This document shows positions 14,870-21,072 of a DNA stretch of 22,782 nt, piece by piece. The stretch is from JAXDLW01 sp046262515. GTDB taxonomy: Bacteria > Chloroflexota > Dormibacteria > DASZGP01. The number at the start of each line of letters is the position of its first letter. Within the stretch, counting starts at the first letter, position 1. The notes beneath the pieces were generated by a model. The model ran no database searches. It saw only the letters and a list, made by a program, of their open reading frames with translations, and was not told the origin of the DNA. Position numbers and translations under genes: made by a program. The stretch lies in assembly GCA_046262515.1 (NCBI GenBank), contig JBHEMP010000114.1:1-22782 (forward strand), in the 5' to 3' direction.

Positions 14870-15883
14870 TCAGCCCGCCGCGCCGGCCGGCCTGTAGTTC
14901 TTCTTGTAGAAGTCCCAGAACGCGCCGGACTTCAAGGGCCGCCACCAGGGTTCATTCTCGACATACCAACGTACCGTCGCGCGCACGGTTTCCGCGGCAT
15001 CGAACTGCGGCGCCCAGCCTAGGGCCTGGATGCGGGAGGTGTCGATGGCGTAGCGATAGTCATGGCCGGGTCGGTCCGCCACCTCCTGTTTGAGTGACTG
15101 CGGCTTGCCGAGCTCGGCAAGAACGAGATCCGCCACCTCGACGCCGTCGAGGTGGTGCCCTGAACCAATGTTGTACGTCTCACCGGGGGCGCCGCCGTGA
15201 AGGGCCAGGTCTATGCCACGACAGTGATCGTCGACGTGGGTGTACTCCCTGACCGCCCTCCCGTTGCCGTAGATCGGCAGCGGGCGATCGTCGATGGCGT
15301 TAGTGATGAACAGGGGAACGATCTTCTCCGGGAACTGGTAGGGCCCACAGGTGTTGGCCCCGCGGGTGACTATGGTGCGAAGATCAAAGCTCGCCCTGTA
15401 TGCCGCGACCTGCATCTCCGCGCCTGCCTTGCTGGCGGAGTAAGGGCTGCGCGGGACCAGGTTGTCGGCCTCTTTGGACCAGCCTTCGGCGACATGACCA
15501 TAAACCTCGTCGGTGGAAACCTGCAGGAACCGCTCATGGCCCCGCTTGCGCGCGGCCTCTAGCAGGACCCAGGTCCCGAAAACGTCGGTCTGGATGAAGG
15601 CCCCCGGGTCCAGGAGGGATCGGTCCACGTGGGACTCTGCCGCAAAGTTGACGATGCAGTCCGCCTCACGGGCCAGCCTGTCGACGAGGGCCATGTCGCA
15701 GATGTCGCCCTTGATAAACCGAAAGCGGGGATCGGCCTCAAGGTCCGCCAGGTTGGCGGGGTTGCCGGCATAGGTCAGCTTGTCCAGGACCGTGACCTCG
15801 TAGTCGTCATGCTCCCGCAGGAACATCCGAACAAAGTTGCTGCCGATGAAACCGGCACCGCCGGTGACGATGTAACGTCGCAT
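14870..15883 (-). CDS. rmlB: dTDP-glucose 4,6-dehydratase
   Basis: A 337-aa extended SDR converting dTDP-glucose to dTDP-4-keto-6-deoxyglucose. Marks are GGAGFIGSN (8-16), the catalytic STDEVYG block with T124, D125 and E126, YSASK (Y148, K152), GPYQFPEK, and YGNGRAVREYTHVDDH. The open frame continues 70 codons upstream, but that part is Ser/Thr/Arg-rich, overlaps rmlA out of frame and lacks family similarity. ATG at 15883 gives the canonical MRRYIVTGGAGFIG start. A -10-like TAAAAT lies 10 bases before it. In place of the usual SNNYGPYQ it has ANTCGPYQ, a mild variant. Confidence 0.94.
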   Translation of the reverse strand: MRRYIVTGGAGFIGSNFVRMFLREHDDYEVTVLDKLTYAGNPANLADLEADPRFRFIKGDICDMALVDRLAREADCIVNFAAESHVDRSLLDPGAFIQTDVFGTWVLLEAARKRGHERFLQVSTDEVYGHVAEGWSKEADNLVPRSPYSASKAGAEMQVAAYRASFDLRTIVTRGANTCGPYQFPEKIVPLFITNAIDDRPLPIYGNGRAVREYTHVDDHCRGIDLALHGGAPGETYNIGSGHHLDGVEVADLVLAELGKPQSLKQEVADRPGHDYRYAIDTSRIQALGWAPQFDAAETVRATVRWYVENEPWWRPLKSGAFWDFYKKNYRPAGAAG

Positions 15884-15893
15884 CACAAGTCCG

Positions 15894-15899
15894 ATTTTA
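15894..15899 (-). promoter_or_regulatory. -10-like TAAAAT before rmlB
   Basis: In the 34-base gap between rmlA and rmlB the minus strand reads TAAAAT, five of six matches to the TATAAT consensus, ending 10 bases before the ATG. No Shine-Dalgarno is visible. It could be an internal promoter giving a leaderless or short-leader rmlB-rmlD-GT2 transcript. No convincing -35 was found. Confidence 0.35.
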
Positions 15900-15917
15900 G
15901 GGGCGTGAGGCGCACGC

Positions 15918-16661
15918 TCAGCCCTGGCTGACGCCGTTCGCGCGGACGAAATCGTTGACCTCGTAGTAGGCGTCGATCGACTCCCCAGCGTCACCCCAGA
16001 AGCCATCCAGGACGTCGTAGGCCATCGTGCCCTGGTCCACGAACCAGTTGTTGACGTCGGTGATTTCCAATTCCCCGCGTCCGGACGGCTCAAGGGTGGG
16101 GATTACGTCGAACACCGTCGAGTCGTAGAAGTAGATGCCGGTTACGGCATATGGGCTGGGTGGGTTCTCGGGCTTCTCAAGGATCCGGACGACTCGGCCC
16201 TCGGCGTCCATTTCAGGCACCCCGAGATGGCGCAGGTGCTGGGGGTCCTCGACCCTGGAGAGCAGTACGCGGGCGCCACGCTCCTGGCTCGAGAAGTTCT
16301 CAACCGACTCCCGCAGCCCACCGCCCACGATGTTGTCCGCCAGCATCACCACGACCCGGTCGCCGTCCACGAAGCGCTCGGCCAGGCCCAGGGCCTCGGC
16401 GATCCCACCCGCCTTGTCCTGGTACGCATAGAGCAGCCTGTCGATGCCGTGGTCGTGGCCGTTGCCCAGAAGCCGCAGGAACTCACCCGCGTGTGTGCCG
16501 CCGGTCACCAGCATCAGGTCCCGCACCCCGGCCTTGACCAGGGCCTCGATGGCGTAGGTCACCATCGGGCGGTCGTAGATGGGCAGCAGGTGCTTGTTGG
16601 TGATCCGGGTGAGCGGATGGAGCCGCGTGCCGCTGCCGCCGGCCAGGATCACGCCCTTCAT
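15918..16661 (-). CDS. rmlA: Glucose-1-phosphate thymidylyltransferase, short form
   Basis: A 247-aa nucleotidyltransferase making dTDP-glucose from glucose-1-phosphate and dTTP, first step of the rhamnose branch. Marks are GVILAGGSGTRLHPLT (3-18), NKHLLPIYDRPM, VVMLADNI, ILEKPENPPS and AVTGIYFYD. ATG at 16661 gives the canonical N-terminus and overlaps the upstream GT2 stop as ATGA; the longer open frame to 16730 lies within that gene. The protein lacks the C-terminal ~40 residues of classical ~290-aa RmlA that carry part of the allosteric site, like the short forms of some Gram-positive bacteria and archaea. dTTP versus UTP preference cannot be read off, but adjacency to rmlB and rmlD favours dTTP. 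Confidence 0.9.
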   Translation of the reverse strand: MKGVILAGGSGTRLHPLTRITNKHLLPIYDRPMVTYAIEALVKAGVRDLMLVTGGTHAGEFLRLLGNGHDHGIDRLLYAYQDKAGGIAEALGLAERFVDGDRVVVMLADNIVGGGLRESVENFSSQERGARVLLSRVEDPQHLRHLGVPEMDAEGRVVRILEKPENPPSPYAVTGIYFYDSTVFDVIPTLEPSGRGELEITDVNNWFVDQGTMAYDVLDGFWGDAGESIDAYYEVNDFVRANGVSQG

Positions 16662-17389
16662 GTGCGGGGAATGGTAATCAATCGACTGACGATGCCCATT
16701 CGATACCACCTCAGGTACTTCGGTAACCACTTCCGGGTCTGAAAGCGGCTCTCCCCCGCTGTCCGGTCGCGCCAGGTCGTCGGGACCTCGGCCACCTTCA
16801 TGCCGAGCCGGTGGGCCTTGACCGTCAGCTCGAGGCCCAGCTCGAAGCCCCCGTCCGACTCCACTCGCACCGCCTCCAGCAGCCCCCGGCTGTAGATGCG
16901 AAAGCTGTTGGTCGGATCGTGCGTCGGCAGCCCTCCCACCCAGTGCAGCGTCAGCCCCGCAACGCGCGAGAGGGTCCGCTTGATGATCGGGCCGCCGTAC
17001 TGGTGCCCCCCCCTCATATAGCGGGAGCCGCTGACGACGTCGGCGCCTGCGACGGCGAGGGCGTACATGGCGTCGATCGACCCAGGGTCGTCGGACTGGT
17101 CCGCCATGGTCACCAGCACATGCGGTGCCCGCGAGGCCGCCAGTCCCGCCTTGATCGCGTTGATCGCACCCCGCCCCAGGGTGTTGAGGTGGAGCCGAAG
17201 CTGCGGATGCCGGCCCTGGAGGGCTTCAACCACCGGGACGGTGGTGTCCTCCGGAAAGTCGTGGACGACCAGGATCTCGAGAGGGCTTACACAAACCTTC
17301 TCGAGCACGGCCATGACCGTACTGGTGATGTTCTCCCCCTCGTTGAAGACGGGGATTACAACCGACAGAGCCGGGAGGTCAGCGCTCAC
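16658..17389 (-). CDS. GT2 glycosyltransferase, DPM1-like (polyprenyl-phosphate sugar synthase type)
   Basis: A 243-aa GT-A enzyme with LSVVIPVFNEGENI at the N-terminus, ILVVHDFPEDTT, NTLGRGAINAIKAGL, and the metal-site region VTMADQSDDP, where DPM1 homologs usually have DADLQ. GSRYMRGG and DPTNSFRIYSR, then EVPTTWRDRTAGESRF near the end, are strong DPM1-branch markers. There is no C-terminal membrane anchor, as in soluble DPM1. GTG at 17389 was chosen because it overlaps the epimerase stop as GTGA and starts directly before the domain. Such enzymes make polyprenyl-phosphate mannose or glucose used by GT-C enzymes outside the membrane. Eight G (17006-17013) encode part of RGGHQ. Confidence 0.87.
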   Translation of the reverse strand: MSADLPALSVVIPVFNEGENITSTVMAVLEKVCVSPLEILVVHDFPEDTTVPVVEALQGRHPQLRLHLNTLGRGAINAIKAGLAASRAPHVLVTMADQSDDPGSIDAMYALAVAGADVVSGSRYMRGGHQYGGPIIKRTLSRVAGLTLHWVGGLPTHDPTNSFRIYSRGLLEAVRVESDGGFELGLELTVKAHRLGMKVAEVPTTWRDRTAGESRFQTRKWLPKYLRWYRMGIVSRLITIPRT

Positions 17390-18405
17390 AAACGTCCAGC
17401 GCGAACCTCCTCCTGGATCCACGGGATCACCTCGCCGAGCATCTCGTCCAGCGAGGTGGTCGCCTCATACCCCAGCAGCTCTCGCGCCTTGCTCACGTCC
17501 GGTGATCGCAGCTGGACGTCGTGCTCAAACGGTTGGTCGTGGACCACCCTGAGCGGCTCGTTGCCCTTGACCTTCTTCCAGATCCTCTCCGCCAGCTGAA
17601 GCACGGTCGTGGCCTCCGCGGTCGAGATGTTGAAGTCGTTGTTCACCGCGGCCGGGTGTTCCATGGCGATGCGGATCCCGCGGGCCAGGTCACCGCCGTA
17701 GGTGTAGTGCCGTACCTGCGTTCCATCTCCAAGGATGTGCAGCGGGTCCTGGCCCTTGAGCACCTTCTGGACGAGGTCCGGCACGACGTGACTCAGGGCC
17801 AGCTTGACGTTCCCGCTCATGATGTCGGAGTCGCGCAGGGCGCGCCTCTCGCCGATCCCGACGCAGTTGAAGGGTCGAACTATCGTGTAGGGCAACTCGT
17901 ACTGCTCTGCCGCTCCACGGGCGAAATACTCCGCCGCCAGCTTCTGGAAGCCGTAGGTCGAGATCGGTGGCGGGCTCGTACTCTGCGCGCCCTCCGGGGT
18001 GGGGAACTCGGTCACGCTCTCGTAGACCATGCTGCTGGAGAGCACCGTGATCTTCCTCAGCCGGCCCTTCTTGAAGGCCTCGATCGCCGCGTCAAAGGTC
18101 GAGGCCAGGATCCGCTCGTTCTCTGCCAGGAGGTCGTAGGCGAACTCGTGGAAGTAGCTGATCCCCCCGATCATGGCGGCCCCCGCGATCAGCTGGTCGC
18201 AGTCGGCGGCGAGTTCGGTCATGAGGTCTGCGTCCTTGGCGTCACCCATGACGAAGCTGAATGCCGGATGGGCGTCGTAGCTCTTCGTCAGCGGGCCGTA
18301 CTTGCTGAAGTTGTCGACCCCCACCACCTGGTGTCCCGCCTCCAGCAGTTCGGGGACGACATATCCCCCTATGAAGCCGGCGCTGCCGGTGACCAGGACC
18401 TTCAG
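17386..18405 (-). CDS. NAD-dependent nucleotide-sugar epimerase/dehydratase, CTG start
   Basis: A 339-aa extended SDR: GSAGFIGG Rossmann motif (~7-14), LIAGAAMIGGISYF, the active-site LSSSMVYE, and YGFQK (Y151, K155). RPFNCVGIGE and GDGTQVRHYTYGGDLARGI indicate the UDP-sugar 4-epimerase/decarboxylase branch. The natural N-terminus KVLVTGSAGFIGG is preceded in frame only by CTG (18403-18405), with GGAG seven bases upstream; the nearest ATG (18456) would add 17 Arg/Cys/Gly-rich residues inside the dehydrogenase gene. The gene follows a nucleotide-sugar dehydrogenase by 13 bases, so epimerisation or decarboxylation of the resulting uronic acid is a fair inference. The exact reaction is not determinable. 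Confidence 0.85.
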   Translation of the reverse strand: MKVLVTGSAGFIGGYVVPELLEAGHQVVGVDNFSKYGPLTKSYDAHPAFSFVMGDAKDADLMTELAADCDQLIAGAAMIGGISYFHEFAYDLLAENERILASTFDAAIEAFKKGRLRKITVLSSSMVYESVTEFPTPEGAQSTSPPPISTYGFQKLAAEYFARGAAEQYELPYTIVRPFNCVGIGERRALRDSDIMSGNVKLALSHVVPDLVQKVLKGQDPLHILGDGTQVRHYTYGGDLARGIRIAMEHPAAVNNDFNISTAEATTVLQLAERIWKKVKGNEPLRVVHDQPFEHDVQLRSPDVSKARELLGYEATTSLDEMLGEVIPWIQEEVRAGRL

Positions 18406-18418
18406 CGGCCGGCTCCGC

Positions 18419-19627
18419 TCACAGCAGGATCCCCTGCCCCGTGAGGCCCCATACATCCACCACCCGCCTGCCCCTGGCGTCAAGGTCCCGGTACCGGAGG
18501 TGCGGCGCCGCAACCACCAACACGTCGGAGCGGTCGATGACCTCTGACTCCGGGAGGAACCAGCGATCGGCGATGTACGGGTCGGTACACAGAACCGTCG
18601 CCCCCTTGAAGGTCGCCAGCTTGCGCAGTTTGTAGCTCAGCGACGTGCGGGGATCGTCTGATTCTCCCTTAAACGCCATCCCCAGGATCCCAAGCGTTTT
18701 GCCCTGCAGCGAGCCACCCTCGTCAAGAGCGTTCACGATGTAAGCCGGGAGCCCTTCGTTTATCAGCATGGCCGCGCGGCCCATGGGGAAGTTGTCGGGG
18801 CTGAAGGCGGCAAGCTGCATGGTGTCCTTCAGCAGGCACGGCCCGGCTGCAAACCCAGGACCCGGCATGTCGCTCGCCCGCGGGTAGTTGTGGCGAACCG
18901 CGTGGAGGACGCGGTCGTAGTTGATGCCGTTGCGGTGGGCGATCTGGAAGAACTGGTTGGCGATCGCGAACCGCATGTACCGCCACGTGTTGGTGAGCAG
19001 CTTGGCCAGCTCGGATTCCTGCGGGGTGGTGCGAATGACTTCAACTCCCAGGGATTCGAACATGGCCCGGGCTCGATCGAAGGCCGCGTCGCTTGAGCAG
19101 CCAATGAGCTGCGGCAGGCTCTTGATCTCATCAAGGGCGTGTCCCTCGGCGATGCGCTCCGGGCAGAAAACCACGTCAACCTGGAGTCCCGTCTGCCGAA
19201 GCCGTTGCTCGACGAACTCCGTGGTGCCGGGGTAGACGGTGCTCCGCAGTACCACCAGGGTGCCGGATCGCAGCGTGGGAACGATGTCGTTGACGACCTT
19301 GTCGAAAAGCGTGGTGGACGGGTTCATGAACTCGTCAATCGGCGTTCCGACCACCAAGATGACCACTTCACTCTGGCCCAGGATCGCCGGGCCGGTGCTG
19401 AGGGTGAGCCGCCCAGTGGGCAGCACGCGCCGCAGCAACTCCTTGGCACCGTGCTCCATGAAGGGCATCCGGCCGCTCCGCACCAGCTCGACCTTGGCCT
19501 CGTCGGTGTCATAGATCCCTACGCGAGCGCCGGCGTCGGCAAAGGAGAGGGCCAGCGGCAGCCCGACATGCCCGCAGCCGCCGACGATGACCATGTCACA
19601 GGTCAGGGGGCCGAGATCAGTAGGCAT
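18419..19627 (-). CDS. Nucleotide-sugar dehydrogenase (UDP-sugar 6-dehydrogenase family)
   Basis: A 402-aa four-electron dehydrogenase oxidising a UDP-sugar to a UDP-uronic acid with NAD+. Marks are the Rossmann VGGCGHVGLPL (~15-25), VGTPIDE, RSTVYPGTTE, FCPERIAEGHALDE (~154-167), ELAKLLTNTWRY, and the catalytic segment GPGFAAGPCLLKD with Cys264, Lys267 and Asp268. The FCPER-x-x-E-G-x-A form and overall length resemble the UDP-GlcNAc/ManNAc dehydrogenases (WecC/WbpA type) more than the UDP-glucose type, but this is a tentative reading. ATG at 19627 overlaps the sugar phosphotransferase stop by 11 bases; ATG 12 codons later is an alternative. It precedes the epimerase gene. Confidence 0.9.
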   Translation of the reverse strand: MPTDLGPLTCDMVIVGGCGHVGLPLALSFADAGARVGIYDTDEAKVELVRSGRMPFMEHGAKELLRRVLPTGRLTLSTGPAILGQSEVVILVVGTPIDEFMNPSTTLFDKVVNDIVPTLRSGTLVVLRSTVYPGTTEFVEQRLRQTGLQVDVVFCPERIAEGHALDEIKSLPQLIGCSSDAAFDRARAMFESLGVEVIRTTPQESELAKLLTNTWRYMRFAIANQFFQIAHRNGINYDRVLHAVRHNYPRASDMPGPGFAAGPCLLKDTMQLAAFSPDNFPMGRAAMLINEGLPAYIVNALDEGGSLQGKTLGILGMAFKGESDDPRTSLSYKLRKLATFKGATVLCTDPYIADRWFLPESEVIDRSDVLVVAAPHLRYRDLDARGRRVVDVWGLTGQGILL

Positions 19628-21071
19628 TGCGATGGAAGAACACCCGGAGGAAGGTGAGCACGAGGATCTTGAGGTCGAAGGCCAGGCTCCAGTTCTCGAC
19701 GTAGTACGTGTCGTAGATGGTGCGCTGCTCGATCGCCGTGTCCTGGCGCAGGTCGTTCAACTGCGCCCACCCGGTGATGCCCGGGAGGACCGCGTGGCGC
19801 TGCTCGTAACCCGGGATCTGGCGCTCGAACTGGCTGACGAAATGGGGCCGTTCCGGCCGCGGCCCGACCAGGCTCATCTCGCCCTTGAGGACGTTGAAGA
19901 CCTGGGGCACCTCGTCCAGGCCGGTGCGGCGAAGAAAGCGGCCCACCCGGGTGGTGCGCGGATCGTCGCGGTCGGCGAACCTGGGGCCGGACTTGAGCTC
20001 CGCGTCGGGAACCATCGAGCGGAATTTGTGGATGCGGAAGACCTTGCCGTGCCGGCCCACGCGCTCCTGGGAATAGAGAAGCGGGCCGCGCGAGTCGAGG
20101 CGGATGGCGACGGCGACGGCGGCCATGAGGGGAAGGCCGGGAGCCAGCAGGAGGACACCCACGACCGTGTCGAAGACCCGCTTGATGACCAGGTTCACAC
20201 CGACGAGCCGCGAGCGGCGGACCCCGATCAGGGGGATGCCATCTATGTCATCGGCCATCGCCCCCCCGGTGATGACCTCCAGGAGGTCGGGGACGATCTT
20301 GAATTCGACGTTGAGGTCCTCGCAGGTCCCGATCAGTCGCAGGATCTGTTCGTGGTCGACCTGCCGGAGGGCGATGAACACCTCCTCCACGTTGTTGTTC
20401 ATGACCAGGTGGGGCAGCTCGGAGGTCTCCCCCAGCACGGGCAGACGCTGGTATTCGCCCCCGACGGTGAGCAGCTCATCGACGACCCCAACCAGCTTGT
20501 AGCCGTACTCGGGGTACATTTCGAGCCGGTGGATGATGGCATCAGCGCCGCTGCCAGAGCCCACGACCAGCGCCCGCGTCGTGCCCAGCCCGTGGCGTCG
20601 AAGCTCGGTCAGCACGGCCCGCATCAGGCCGCGGAAGAAGATGACCAGCACCGCCGCCGCCACGGCGACGTAGATCACCATCAGCCGCGAGTACGAGAAC
20701 CCCCTGTAGAGGGCCATGGTGGCCAGCAGGAGCACCGCGCCAAGGGCCAGGCCGCCGATGATCCCATAGGCCTCGTCGAGGAAGGCCCGCCCGCGCGACT
20801 GGATGTAGGCGCGGTTGAGGAAGAGCGTGATCCCCATCACCACAACCACCACCGGGATCGCCGCCACGTAGCGCCGCAGGTCGGGCGCGGACTCGCCGGG
20901 GACGGGGATCCTGTCCAGCCTGCTGACATAGCGGTACCAGTAGGCAACAAGCACGGCCGCGCCGAGGGCGACGGCGTCGCCGGCCAGCAACCCCATCGTG
21001 TACCAGGGCTGGATCGCCTGGGCGCGCGCACGGCGGCGGGTCGCGGTGCTGCTCAGGCTGTCGTGCGCCAT
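19617..21071 (-). CDS. Polyprenyl-phosphate sugar phosphotransferase (glycan-initiating)
   Basis: A 484-aa integral membrane enzyme of the WbaP/WcaJ type that transfers sugar-1-phosphate to undecaprenyl phosphate and starts the repeat unit. About four N-terminal transmembrane helices are followed by a Rossmann-like CoA-binding-type domain (ALVVGSGSGADAI). Then come a re-entrant helix (KRVFDTVVGVLLLAPGLPLM) and the catalytic domain with GPLLYSQERVG, FRIHKFRSMV, RRTGLDEVPQVFNVLKGEMSLVGPRPE (the Asp-Glu pair is catalytic) and LPGITGWAQL. ATG at 21071, one base after the ligase stop, was preferred; GTG at 21092 would overlap that gene by 20 bases. Glucose, galactose or an N-acetylated sugar are all possible. 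Confidence 0.92.
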   Translation of the reverse strand: MAHDSLSSTATRRRARAQAIQPWYTMGLLAGDAVALGAAVLVAYWYRYVSRLDRIPVPGESAPDLRRYVAAIPVVVVVMGITLFLNRAYIQSRGRAFLDEAYGIIGGLALGAVLLLATMALYRGFSYSRLMVIYVAVAAAVLVIFFRGLMRAVLTELRRHGLGTTRALVVGSGSGADAIIHRLEMYPEYGYKLVGVVDELLTVGGEYQRLPVLGETSELPHLVMNNNVEEVFIALRQVDHEQILRLIGTCEDLNVEFKIVPDLLEVITGGAMADDIDGIPLIGVRRSRLVGVNLVIKRVFDTVVGVLLLAPGLPLMAAVAVAIRLDSRGPLLYSQERVGRHGKVFRIHKFRSMVPDAELKSGPRFADRDDPRTTRVGRFLRRTGLDEVPQVFNVLKGEMSLVGPRPERPHFVSQFERQIPGYEQRHAVLPGITGWAQLNDLRQDTAIEQRTIYDTYYVENWSLAFDLKILVLTFLRVFFHRNAY

Positions 21072-21072
21072 C

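Noticed and set aside
15884..16093. 70-codon N-terminal extension of rmlB
   Set aside because: It overlaps rmlA in another frame, is Ser/Thr/Arg-rich and lies before the canonical MRRYIVTGGAGFIG start.
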